Shown here in pieces: positions 24,549-36,283 of a stretch of DNA of 64,000 nt; the stretch's first letter is position 1; each line of letters starts with the position of its first letter. The notes under the pieces are model-generated. The model searched no databases and had not been told where the DNA came from. It worked only from the letters and a program-made list of their open reading frames with translations. The DNA lies in assembly GCA_020438105.1 (NCBI GenBank), contig JAGQVE010000002.1, forward strand, positions 62,001 to 126,000. The letters run 5' to 3'. The DNA is from Bacteroidales bacterium (lineage in GTDB: Bacteria; Bacteroidota; Bacteroidia; Bacteroidales; JAADJA01). Both the position numbers and the translations under genes were made by a program.

Positions 24549-26834
24549 TCAACCCAAAATTTTAAGTTTTGCATATTTTAAAAGCAGTTGTTTTTGACCA
24601 ACATTTTTAAAAAACACCGAAGCTTTCCTGCTTGCTCCTGCTCCTTCAACACTTATCACCTTTCCTTTACCAAACCGGTCGTGCTCCACTTCAACACCCG
24701 GCTGTACTTTTTCAATCAATTCCGGATCAATGATGCCACCAGGCAAAACCATGGTGTTCATTTTCTTGAGGTTTTTCTTTTGAAAAGCAGGTGGATTATT
24801 GAGTGTTGCAACCGGTTTTGACGGCTGGACCGGAGCTGCACGTCGCGGAAACTCAAGGTATTTTTCATCAATTTCTTCAATAAATCTGCTGGGTTCACAA
24901 ATGGTCAAATTTCCCCACCTGTAGCGCGTTTCGGCGTAGGATAAGTGCAGCTTTTGCTCAGCACGAGTCAGCGCTACATAAAACAAACGACGCTCCTCTT
25001 CAAGGTCAGGTCGTGAACTTAAAGATTGAATAGATGGAAACAGATTCTCTTCCATACCAACAACATAAACATAGGGGAACTCCAGTCCTTTTGCTGCATG
25101 AATGGTCATCATTGAAACCTTATCGCGGTCGTCGTCATCTTTGGTATCGGCATCCGTTATTAAAGCAATTTCCTGCAAAAACATATCCAGGGTTTTTATC
25201 TCCTGCTCTTCAGCATTTAGCTCCTGCCCTGGAATTAACGGTGTTTCCCTTTCAGAATATTCCTTGATCGCATTCAATAACTCTTCAATATTTTCGTATC
25301 GACTGATACCTTCAGGTGTTTTGTCTTCATAAAGTTCTTTCAGGATACCGCTGGATCCAGCAATGAGCTTGGCCAGATCAAATGCATTTTTCTTTTTTAC
25401 CTGGGCAGAAAAACTACGGATCATAGTTACAAAAGCATCAATTTTGTTGAGCACACCACTATTGAACCCGAGCGAAAACTGCTGCGGATTCGAATACACC
25501 TGCCACTGAGTGGTATCACGCTGTTCAGCCACAATGATCACTTTTTCCTGGGTGGTTTTTCCGATTCCCCGTGCCGGATAATTGATGACTCTTCGAAGCG
25601 CCTCTTCATCATTATTATTTACACAAAGACGCATATAGGCCAGCAAGTCTTTGATCTCCTTGCGCTGGTAAAAAGAAAGTCCGCCATAAATCCTATAAGG
25701 AATATTCAATTTCCGAAGAGCTTCTTCCAGTGATCTGGATTGTGCATTGGTTCGATAAAGGATTGCAAAAGCATCATTGCGGGCTTGTTGATTCATCTTG
25801 GTTTCGAAAATGCTGTTGGCAACAAGTGCACCTTCCTCACTATCCGAATTGGCTTTTATCAATCTGATCCGGTCGCCCTCATCATTTTGTGTCCAGATTT
25901 CTTTAAATATCTGATCCTTATTATTTACTATCACCGAATTGGCTGCATTCACGATCATTTTTGTCGACCGGTAATTTTGCTCCAATTTATATTCCTGCGC
26001 GTCGGGATAATCTCTTTTAAAATTGAGGATATTTTGAATATTGGCACCCCGGAATGCATAAATACTTTGTGCATCGTCGCCCACAACACAGATGTTTTCA
26101 TTGTTGGCCGCCAGTTGTTTGATGATCATGTATTGCACCCGGTTGGTGTCCTGGTACTCGTCAACAAGGATGAACTGAAACTTGTGTTGATATTTTAATA
26201 AAACCTCCGGAAAATCTTTTAGAAGGTTGTAGGTGTTCAGAAGCAGGTCATCAAAATCCATGGCGGATGCTTTAAAAAGCCTTTGCTGGTATACCTTGTA
26301 CATTTCGCCGATATGCGGCTTTCCCGCCATTTTATCCTGCAGTAAAAGTTCTTCAGCCTGATTGTAGGCAGCAGCGGTAATCAAGTTGGTTTTGGCAGCC
26401 GAAATCCGGTTTAAAACATAATTTGGAGTATACACCTTATCGTTGGCATTCATCTCCTTAATTATATTTTTTATCAGTCTTTTCGAATCATCGGTATCGT
26501 AAATGGTGAAATTGGTGGGATAACCAATTCGCTGGGCTTCGGAGCGAAGCACGCGGGCAAAGATGGAGTGAAATGTTCCCATCCAGACATTTTTAGCATC
26601 GGCGCTTCCTACCAGTTTGATGATCCTTTCCTTCATTTCACGGGCTGCCTTATTGGTAAAAGTCAGCGCCAGAATATTGAACGGGTCCACACCCTGATTT
26701 AACAAATGTGCAACCCTGTAGGTCAGCACCCGGGTTTTACCTGAACCGGCTCCCGCAATCACCATTACAGGACCTTCAATGGCCTCTACTGCCTGTCGTT
26801 GCTCATTATTCAGATCTGCTAAGATATCTGCCAC
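24549..26834 (-). CDS. UvrD/PcrA-family 3'-5' DNA helicase
   Basis: Superfamily 1A helicase of 761 aa. Motifs in order: Q-motif LNNEQRQAVEA, Walker A AGAGSGKTRVL (about 27-37), motif II ILVDEYQDTNRVQY, motif III GDDAQSIYAFRGANI, motif IV LEQNYRST, motif V MTIHAAKGLEFPYVYVVGME and motif VI RRLFYVALTRAEQKL. The C-terminal tail ends in a KV(I)SVEGAG..K tudor-like segment (VEHDRFGKGKVISVEG) that in PcrA contacts RNA polymerase. It acts in nucleotide excision repair, replication restart and removal of stalled complexes. PcrA versus UvrD cannot be settled, and in this phylum one gene usually serves both roles. Confidence 0.93.
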   Translation of the reverse strand: MADILADLNNEQRQAVEAIEGPVMVIAGAGSGKTRVLTYRVAHLLNQGVDPFNILALTFTNKAAREMKERIIKLVGSADAKNVWMGTFHSIFARVLRSEAQRIGYPTNFTIYDTDDSKRLIKNIIKEMNANDKVYTPNYVLNRISAAKTNLITAAAYNQAEELLLQDKMAGKPHIGEMYKVYQQRLFKASAMDFDDLLLNTYNLLKDFPEVLLKYQHKFQFILVDEYQDTNRVQYMIIKQLAANNENICVVGDDAQSIYAFRGANIQNILNFKRDYPDAQEYKLEQNYRSTKMIVNAANSVIVNNKDQIFKEIWTQNDEGDRIRLIKANSDSEEGALVANSIFETKMNQQARNDAFAILYRTNAQSRSLEEALRKLNIPYRIYGGLSFYQRKEIKDLLAYMRLCVNNNDEEALRRVINYPARGIGKTTQEKVIIVAEQRDTTQWQVYSNPQQFSLGFNSGVLNKIDAFVTMIRSFSAQVKKKNAFDLAKLIAGSSGILKELYEDKTPEGISRYENIEELLNAIKEYSERETPLIPGQELNAEEQEIKTLDMFLQEIALITDADTKDDDDRDKVSMMTIHAAKGLEFPYVYVVGMEENLFPSIQSLSSRPDLEEERRLFYVALTRAEQKLHLSYAETRYRWGNLTICEPSRFIEEIDEKYLEFPRRAAPVQPSKPVATLNNPPAFQKKNLKKMNTMVLPGGIIDPELIEKVQPGVEVEHDRFGKGKVISVEGAGASRKASVFFKNVGQKQLLLKYAKLKILG

Positions 26835-26948
26835 ACTTAATCATTTTAGTGCGCAAAATTAAGGATAAATAGCTTGGAAGAGGGAGATGATGGGAAGGCT
26901 CTTTGTAAAAGTTATTCACAATAAAAAAACCTTGCAGCACCAGTGTAA

Positions 26949-27389
26949 TTAAACATGAAATTCAAACGGATTTGAGTTAAACTTCATACCAACCGTATCT
27001 TTAACAAAAATCTTGACATTGCTTGGATGAAAATTTTTTGATTTAAGGGTTTCACCGTAATGACCGATCTCAATTTCGCAATTAACCTCATCGCCAACCT
27101 TTAAAATCCGCGGAAACTTACAGTGCACTTTTTTGGGATCAACCTGGAAAATTTCGGATCCCGTCAGACTGTAAAAACTCACAAATGGGGCTACTATTTT
27201 AATCCGCTTTTTCCCGGTATTTTTCACATGAACCGAAATAATGTTTTGCTTTAGATCAGTAAGCTCCTTGTGTTCACAATTGATCTCCAGCTTTTTGCCC
27301 GGTTTGTATAACAATGAAACCAGAACCACAATTAGTAAAATAAACAGGCCAATGCCAATGATTATTTGTGTTGAAGAAAAGGTATCCAT
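26949..27389 (-). CDS. Single-pass membrane protein of unknown function
   Basis: Protein of 146 aa. An N-terminal membrane helix (IIIGIGLFILLIVVLVSLLY, about 9-28) is followed by a roughly 110-residue beta-rich domain with KQNIISVHVKNTGKKRIKIVAPFVSFY and PRILKVGDEVNCEIEIG, the look of an Ig-like or arrestin-like sandwich. I do not recognise the family. It sits 50 nt downstream of the NifS-SelD gene on the same strand and could be its cotranscribed neighbour, but no link to selenium is evident from sequence. Confidence 0.6.
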   Translation of the reverse strand: MDTFSSTQIIIGIGLFILLIVVLVSLLYKPGKKLEINCEHKELTDLKQNIISVHVKNTGKKRIKIVAPFVSFYSLTGSEIFQVDPKKVHCKFPRILKVGDEVNCEIEIGHYGETLKSKNFHPSNVKIFVKDTVGMKFNSNPFEFHV

Positions 27390-27438
27390 AGTGAATTAAA
27401 TTAGTTTGTGGCCTAAATTTACTAATTATTCATGGAAT

Positions 27439-29640
27439 TTAAAGGAAAATTTTGCCAACACCTTTTCCTTTTACTTTTCCAATCATTTTACTTTCAGTCA
27501 GCCCGGCGCCAATAAGAGCTTGCAATAAAGGTTTGGATTGATCCTCTTTTATTGCAATCAGCAAGCCACCTGAAGTTTGAGCATCACACAGCATTAACTG
27601 TTGATGATCCGTTTTAATATCGTCCCAATTTACCCAATCCGAAACATACTCACGGTTGTTTAAAGTCCCGCCCGGAATCACGCCGTTAACTGCCAATTGT
27701 TCAACACCGTAAATGAAAGGTATAGCATTAAAATCAATTTGCACATCCATTTTACTTCCTTTGCTCATTTCCATCAAGTGCCCCAGCAAACCAAAACCGG
27801 TAACATCGGTGCAGGCATTTACATTGAAATTATCCATCACTTCGGCGGCAGCTTTATTTAACTGACGCATCACCGATTTGGCCTTATTAGCAAGTTCTTC
27901 GTTAGCAAGACCGCGTTTTAAGGCTGTGGCAATTATGCCGGTACCGATGGGTTTGGTGAGGATCAATACATCTCCCTCCTTTAAGTTATTGTTAGTTAAA
28001 ATCTTTTCAGGATGGATAATGCCGGTTACCGTCATTCCGAATTTGGGTTCGGTATCTTCAACAGTATGTCCCCCCAGGATATAAATTCCTGCTTCATCCG
28101 CTACATCCTGGGCCCCTTTCAAAATTAGCTTTAACACTTCTTCGGGAAGCCGGTTATCCGGAAAACCAACGATATTCAGCGCAAATAAAGGTTTACCGCC
28201 CATGGCGTATATATCGCTCAGTGCGTTGGCAGCAGCAATCGCCCCAAAATCATAAGGATCATCCACAACGGGTGTGAAAAAGTCGACCGTTTGAATAATC
28301 GCCTGCTCCTCATTTATTTTATAAACTGCCGCATCATCCGCCGAGCTTAAGGATACCAGCACGTTTGGATCAATGGGCAAAGGGAAATCTTTTAATACCC
28401 GTTCCAGGTATTGCGGCCTGATCTTGCAGGCGCAACCCAGTCCATGGGTGTATTGTGTTAACCTGATTTCACTCATATCCACCACTGAAACAGGTTTTAA
28501 ATCAGCCGGCGATTTTAACTTATTTACCACCTCAGCAATGCTTTCCACAGCTTTTTTAATCTCATCCGAAGTGTTGTGCCTGCCTGTCGAAAACCGGATA
28601 GTTCCCATGGCAAAATGAACCGGCAATTTCATCGCTTCGAGTACCGGCGAAACATCCACCGAATCGGTATGGCAGGCCGCACCTGCCGAAGCAGCAACAT
28701 CGGTCAATTCGGCCAAAAGCGTGTTGGCTTCAACGCCCGGAAAGGAAATACTGAGGGTATTAGGTAGCCGTTTTTCAGGATGGCCATTAAGTTTAATATC
28801 GGGGAGCTTTTTGATTAACCCATTAAATAATTGATCCCGTATGTTTTGAAAATGCTGTTTATTTTTTTGCAGATCACGATAAGCGATTTCTGCCGCTTTG
28901 CCCAGCCCAACAATTTCCAGAACATTTTCGGTACCAGCCCGGAGGTTCATTTCGTGATCGGCGCCGTGTATCAGTTTTTGTAGTTTCACTCCACGCCGGA
29001 TATACAAGGCTCCAATGCCTTTGGGTGCATACAGTTTATGACCGGCAATCGACAGCAAATCCACACCCATTTTTTCCACATTTACATCAATCTTTCCAAG
29101 CGACTGCGCTGCATCCGAGTGAAACAGGATATTGTGTTTTTTCGCCAGTTTCCCAATTTCTTCAATGGGCTGAATGGTTCCCACTTCATTGTTGGCGTGC
29201 ATCACTGAAATAAGGATGGTTTGTGGAGTAATTGCATTTTCAATATCACTTGCATCCACCAATCCAAATTCATCCACTGGAATATAAGTAATTTTAAAAC
29301 CTTCTTTCTCCAGGTAACGGCAAACCTCTGTTACTGCAGGGTGCTCCACAGATGAAGTGATGATATGATTTCCCTTTTCGCGGTTAGCAAAAGCAGCACC
29401 CTTAATGGCATAATTATTTGATTCTGTTCCTCCGCTTGTAAAAATGATCTCATCAGGATTGGCTCCTATCAAAGCAGCAATTTGTTCCCGCGCCTGAATC
29501 ACCGCCTTTTTGGCCGTTACCCCAAAAGTATGCACCGAAGAAGGATTACCAAAATATTCCTCCAGGTAAGGTCTCATTGCATTTGCTACTTCTTTGTCGA
29601 TGGGCGTGGTGGCGTTATAATCGAGATAGATGGGTGTCAT
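27439..29640 (-). CDS. Fusion of cysteine desulfurase (NifS-like) and selenide, water dikinase (SelD)
   Basis: Protein of 733 aa with two enzymes in one chain. Residues 1-385 are a group I cysteine desulfurase: YLDYNATTP start, PLP lysine K202 in SIAGHKLYAPKG, and catalytic Cys323 in SAGAACHTDSVDV. Residues about 388-733 are SelD: catalytic Cys403 and Lys406 in HGLGCACKIRP, then SADDAAVYKI, ILGGHTVEDTEPKFGM and NACTDVTGFGLLGH. The desulfurase/selenocysteine-lyase half can deliver selenide to SelD, which makes selenophosphate with ATP. The active-site residue is Cys, not selenocysteine. It lies 20 nt after selU in the same operon. NifS-SelD fusions have been reported but are uncommon. Confidence 0.93.
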   Translation of the reverse strand: MTPIYLDYNATTPIDKEVANAMRPYLEEYFGNPSSVHTFGVTAKKAVIQAREQIAALIGANPDEIIFTSGGTESNNYAIKGAAFANREKGNHIITSSVEHPAVTEVCRYLEKEGFKITYIPVDEFGLVDASDIENAITPQTILISVMHANNEVGTIQPIEEIGKLAKKHNILFHSDAAQSLGKIDVNVEKMGVDLLSIAGHKLYAPKGIGALYIRRGVKLQKLIHGADHEMNLRAGTENVLEIVGLGKAAEIAYRDLQKNKQHFQNIRDQLFNGLIKKLPDIKLNGHPEKRLPNTLSISFPGVEANTLLAELTDVAASAGAACHTDSVDVSPVLEAMKLPVHFAMGTIRFSTGRHNTSDEIKKAVESIAEVVNKLKSPADLKPVSVVDMSEIRLTQYTHGLGCACKIRPQYLERVLKDFPLPIDPNVLVSLSSADDAAVYKINEEQAIIQTVDFFTPVVDDPYDFGAIAAANALSDIYAMGGKPLFALNIVGFPDNRLPEEVLKLILKGAQDVADEAGIYILGGHTVEDTEPKFGMTVTGIIHPEKILTNNNLKEGDVLILTKPIGTGIIATALKRGLANEELANKAKSVMRQLNKAAAEVMDNFNVNACTDVTGFGLLGHLMEMSKGSKMDVQIDFNAIPFIYGVEQLAVNGVIPGGTLNNREYVSDWVNWDDIKTDHQQLMLCDAQTSGGLLIAIKEDQSKPLLQALIGAGLTESKMIGKVKGKGVGKIFL

Positions 29641-29660
29641 TATTTATACTTTAATTTTCA

Positions 29661-30689
29661 TCAAAAATTCATTTCGGCGACTGCTTGCTTAAGGGTATTA
29701 ACAATGTTGATATCCTTTTCGGGCGAGCAAGGCAAATGATACACTTTTTCCTGATCGCGCATTCCAAGGCCTTTCAAATAGGCTTTATCGTAATAATAAA
29801 GCAGGATATTGGCGACAGTTTCATAATCTTTTTCAAATAAAGCTTCAATGGATTTTTTTTCATTTAATCCTCCCAAACGTTTGGCGATTCGGTGTATCGC
29901 TGCCTCCAGTCGATTGGGATCAAAATCGGCATAATTTTTCACAAGCCTATTGATGCGCTCTTCTTTGTCAACATCTATGAATAGCACATTCGAACTCCGT
30001 ATTTTAACAAAAAGCGGATCGGGTAAACTCACCCGGCCAATGGCCTTGCTTTCGTCCTCAATCCAAATGGGCTTACTAAAATCAAACATTCGCCATTGTT
30101 CGTAAAGATTGTTTTCAAATTGCTCAGTAGTTGGCTGTTCGGCCTGTCCCAGGTCACCGAAAGCCGAGCCCCGGTGATGGGCAATCTCCTCCAGCTCCAG
30201 CACCTGCTCCCCTGCCATTTTCAGGTTCTGCAATACATCCGATTTGCCACTTCCGGTTTTTCCTCCCAAAATAATCAGTTTAGCATCCTGTTCCCACGTT
30301 TGCCTGATATAATGTCGGTAAGCTTTGTAACCACCCGTCAGTACATTAACCCTATATCCTGCTGTTTCAAATAAAAAGGCCATATTTTTACTGCGCAACC
30401 CTCCTCGCCAGCAATGCAGCAAAACAGAATAACCATTAATTTTTTCCTGTGCCTCAATTACAAATTGTTTCAGCTTTGGGCCAACCAGTTCCATCCCCTT
30501 GAGGATTGCAGCATTTCGACCCGTTTTTTTATAAAGTGTACCCACAATTTTCCGTTCTTCATCGTCAAACAAGGCTATGTTAACTGCTCCCGGAATATGA
30601 CCCTGCCTGAATTCTGATGGAGATCGAACATCAACAATTGTTGTATTTTTTTGATTGGTCAAAAAATCCGCTGCTTCAATGTATTCCAT
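29661..30689 (-). CDS. selU: tRNA 2-selenouridine synthase
   Basis: Protein of 342 aa, also called MnmH or YbbB. The N-terminal rhodanese domain (about 1-130) has catalytic Cys93 in LLHCWRGGLRSKNMA. The C-terminal P-loop domain has Walker A GGKTGSGKS (142-150) and the HHRGSAFGDLG segment typical of SelU. It replaces sulfur by selenium in 2-thiouridine at the wobble position of Lys, Glu and Gln tRNAs, using selenophosphate and a geranyl-thiolated intermediate. It is first in the operon, directly before the NifS-SelD fusion that supplies its donor. No selA, selB or selC is in the window. Confidence 0.95.
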   Translation of the reverse strand: MEYIEAADFLTNQKNTTIVDVRSPSEFRQGHIPGAVNIALFDDEERKIVGTLYKKTGRNAAILKGMELVGPKLKQFVIEAQEKINGYSVLLHCWRGGLRSKNMAFLFETAGYRVNVLTGGYKAYRHYIRQTWEQDAKLIILGGKTGSGKSDVLQNLKMAGEQVLELEEIAHHRGSAFGDLGQAEQPTTEQFENNLYEQWRMFDFSKPIWIEDESKAIGRVSLPDPLFVKIRSSNVLFIDVDKEERINRLVKNYADFDPNRLEAAIHRIAKRLGGLNEKKSIEALFEKDYETVANILLYYYDKAYLKGLGMRDQEKVYHLPCSPEKDINIVNTLKQAVAEMNF

Positions 30690-30784
30690 ATTACATCCGC
30701 TAAGACATCAAAATTACATTAAATCGGCGTGAAAAATACATGAGATTACCATTTGAAAATTGAACATTCTTCTTGTCATTCCCT

Positions 30785-30792
30785 TATATTTG
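30785..30792 (+). promoter_or_regulatory. -7 element upstream of the M1 peptidase
   Basis: TATATTTG matches TAnnTTTG, with a TTG at 30760-30762 about 22 nt before it as a plausible -33 element. It lies inside the longer open frame that begins at 30753 and so supports the ATG at 30831. Confidence 0.5.
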
Positions 30793-30830
30793 TATATCGA
30801 TTTTGCCCGACTCACTCAAAACAAAAAACC

Positions 30831-33206
30831 ATGTTCCGAATATTACCTCTTTTAAGTTTTATCATCTTTATGACATTTACTGGTTTTAGCCAAATTGCTG
30901 ATAATACGGAAATCCCAGACACTTTTGCTTTTGTTTGTAACAAACATCCGCATATTGAAATAATCACTGCCAAAACGGTGATCAATCCCAATCCTTTCGT
31001 GGATGATTACGATGTTAAATTTATTAAACTCAATTTGGAAGCCTACGACACCACTGATCAGTTTTCAGGTTATGCGGAAATTGCTGCCGAGGTGGGTGTT
31101 TCGGAGATGGATACTTTTTCGGTGGAATTGCATGATAAACTTGCGGCGGACTCAGTGTTCATAAACGGAACGAACACCCCATTTTCCCATACAAACAATA
31201 ATCTTTATGTTCCTGTGGATCCTGTTTTTAATGCCGGGCAGATGATAACCTTCAGACTTTATTACCACACACCCGAAACCTATAGCTCAACTTATTACAC
31301 CGTTAGTGAATCGCCCACTTATGGCAATTTCAAATCGGCGCACTCTTTTTCCGAGCCCTATTATGCATATGAATGGATGCCCTGCAAACAGGAGTTGACA
31401 GACAAGGCCGATTCGGTGCATATTTTTATTACAACAGATACCAATTTGCGGGTTGCAGGCCCAGGTGTACTCACCGAAGTTCTTTTACCAAACGGAAAAA
31501 TAAGATATGAATGGCGAACCTATGAAAAAACGGCCTACTACCTGATCGCTTTTGCTGTTTCGGATTACCAGCAATACAGTATTTACGCCAAACCCGATAG
31601 TTTACCAGGTGATTCCATTCATATTTTGAATTATGTTTTTGATTACCCCAACTGCCTTGAATCCAACATTAACAGTATCAACAATACAAAAAATTTCATC
31701 GAGCTGCTTTCCAATATTTATGGGCTTTTTCCTTTCCATGAAGAAAAATATGGTCATTACATGTGGTACCCCACCAACTTTTCGGGGATGGAACATATCA
31801 CCATGAGCGGGGTACGTTCTTTTAGCTACGACCTGGTTTCTCATGAACTTGCACATTCGTGGTTTGGGGATGAGATCACTTGCGCCACCTGGCAGGACAT
31901 TTGGATCAACGAAGGTTTCGCAACCTATACGCAATACATCGTCCGTGAAAATTTAATATCCAAAGCCAATGCCGACGCTCAAATGCTGGCCTACCATAAC
32001 TATGTAATGTTAAGTCCAACCGGATCAGTTTATGTTCCTGCTTCATCCCTCAGCAGTTGGGGAAGGATTTTCAGTACAAGATATACTTATCGCAAAGGAG
32101 GTGCATTGTTACACATGATCCGGTTTGAGATGCAGAGTGATTCTTTATTTTACAAAACATTATGGGAATACCGGCAACAATTTAAGGATTCAGTAGCATC
32201 TGGAATGGATTTTAAAAATGTTTGTGAACAAGTAAGCGGTCTCGATTTCGACGATTTTTTCAACCAGTGGTATTTTGGGGAAGGATACCCGGTTTTTGAT
32301 CTCGATTGGTGGCAGGACGAAGATACGCTTTTTTTGCAGGTTCATCAGGGCACGTCAACTCCCATAACGCCGCTTTACAAACTCCACATGGAATATGGCA
32401 TTCAAATGGGAAGCAATGATACCACCGTGCTGGCTTTCCAGCAAACCAATGATACTCTTTATAAAATTATCATACCTGAAGAAGTTACTGATGTAATTAT
32501 TGACCCCAACAATTGGGTTTTAAACCAAACGGGAACAATACGTCATTTGAAATCCTTACGTTTTAACGCATTTCTGGAAGGGCCATTCAATAATTTAAGC
32601 AGTGAAATGAGTACCCTGTTAAATCCTGAGCTTCTTCCTTTACAACAACCTTATAACCAACCTCCCTGGAATTACAATGGAACAGAAATGGCCGTATTAA
32701 TCCCAACCGATGCGGTGGATTGGGTATTGATCCGTTTATTCGACACCACCGATGTTTCCCTGGCTTCTCCACCCGCTCTTATGAGCAGTAAAGCCGGTTT
32801 TATATTGAAAGATGGCACAATCACCGATAGTGATGGAAAAACTCCTATTCGGTTCACAGAAACAGTGAACCACGATTTATTTGTGAGCATTCACCACAGG
32901 AACCATTTATCAGTAGTGGCCGCTACAGCTTTAAATTATGATAAAGGGAATTATCAATTTGATTTTACAATTGCCGGGGCAAATTATGCAAATACACCTC
33001 AAAAGGAAATTCAGCCTGGGGTTTGGAGTATGATTGCGGGCGATGCCAATGCAGACGGGCAGGTGGATGATTTGGACAAAACTGTTTCATGGGAGAATAA
33101 TGCCGGTAAAAACAGCTATGATCCCGCAGATCTGAATTTGGACGGACAGGTTGATAATAAGGATAAGGATGATTATTGGTATCCAAATTTGGGTTTGGGT
33201 AAATAA
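30831..33206 (+). CDS. Secreted M1-family metallopeptidase with dockerin-like C-terminal module
   Basis: Protein of 791 aa from the ATG at 30831, which gives a proper signal peptide (MFRILPLLSFIIFMTFTGFS); the upstream extension does not. The gluzincin site is HELAHSW (about 338-344) with the downstream glutamate in WINEGFATY, and SGMEHITM replaces the GAMEN exopeptidase motif. An Asn-rich linker leads to a module at about 578-791 (LEGPFNN, VDWVLIRLFDTTD, SIHHRNHLSV) ending in two DxNxDGxxxxxD loops (GDANADGQVDDLD and DLNLDGQVDNKD). Such calcium loops resemble dockerins. The module is shared with the S8 peptidase at 37288. Probably an exported aminopeptidase. Confidence 0.9.
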   Translation: MFRILPLLSFIIFMTFTGFSQIADNTEIPDTFAFVCNKHPHIEIITAKTVINPNPFVDDYDVKFIKLNLEAYDTTDQFSGYAEIAAEVGVSEMDTFSVELHDKLAADSVFINGTNTPFSHTNNNLYVPVDPVFNAGQMITFRLYYHTPETYSSTYYTVSESPTYGNFKSAHSFSEPYYAYEWMPCKQELTDKADSVHIFITTDTNLRVAGPGVLTEVLLPNGKIRYEWRTYEKTAYYLIAFAVSDYQQYSIYAKPDSLPGDSIHILNYVFDYPNCLESNINSINNTKNFIELLSNIYGLFPFHEEKYGHYMWYPTNFSGMEHITMSGVRSFSYDLVSHELAHSWFGDEITCATWQDIWINEGFATYTQYIVRENLISKANADAQMLAYHNYVMLSPTGSVYVPASSLSSWGRIFSTRYTYRKGGALLHMIRFEMQSDSLFYKTLWEYRQQFKDSVASGMDFKNVCEQVSGLDFDDFFNQWYFGEGYPVFDLDWWQDEDTLFLQVHQGTSTPITPLYKLHMEYGIQMGSNDTTVLAFQQTNDTLYKIIIPEEVTDVIIDPNNWVLNQTGTIRHLKSLRFNAFLEGPFNNLSSEMSTLLNPELLPLQQPYNQPPWNYNGTEMAVLIPTDAVDWVLIRLFDTTDVSLASPPALMSSKAGFILKDGTITDSDGKTPIRFTETVNHDLFVSIHHRNHLSVVAATALNYDKGNYQFDFTIAGANYANTPQKEIQPGVWSMIAGDANADGQVDDLDKTVSWENNAGKNSYDPADLNLDGQVDNKDKDDYWYPNLGLGK

Positions 33207-33221
33207 TTGAACATTTTTGTT

Positions 33222-33392
33222 TAGTACCTACGGCACTAATATTTTGTTCACATCAAGCTTTCTAACCAGGTTGCGACCCTACGTGTCGGTCTTAATCTGT
33301 CAATAATTGTGTAATATCATAGCATAACTCCGCAGGAGCTAAATATTTGTAGAAACAATGTTACAAATAAAATAAACATGCCGTTAGGTATG
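33222..33392. repeat. Cluster of four short hairpins in the intergenic region
   Basis: The gap between two convergent genes holds four small inverted repeats: tagtacc-tac-ggcacta (33222-33238), cgaccc-tac-gtgtcg (33274-33288, one mismatch), ctcc-gca-ggag (33328-33338) and catgcc-gtta-ggtatg (33377-33392). Read on one strand or the other they share a CC(G)TAGG-like centre, and the third is followed by aaatatttgtagaaa. The pattern resembles short repetitive intergenic elements seen in several Bacteroidota genomes. It could act as transcript ends, RNA processing sites or non-autonomous mobile repeats. Confidence 0.55.
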
Positions 33393-33441
33393 CAACATCA
33401 AATGCTATTTGAACCAGAGTTAATATTAGCCAAATTGAAAA

Positions 33442-36279
<2,838 letters not shown>

Positions 36280-36283
<4 letters not shown>

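Noticed and set aside
25740-26198. 152-codon plus-strand open frame opposite the helicase
   Set aside because: It lies wholly inside uvrD/pcrA, which has all helicase motifs; the opposite frame shows no recognisable domain.
27439-29640. Selenocysteine in SelD
   Set aside because: The catalytic position is encoded as Cys (C403), with no in-frame TGA at that site.
33222-33392. CRISPR array
   Set aside because: The hairpins differ in sequence and spacing and there are no constant direct repeats with regular spacers.
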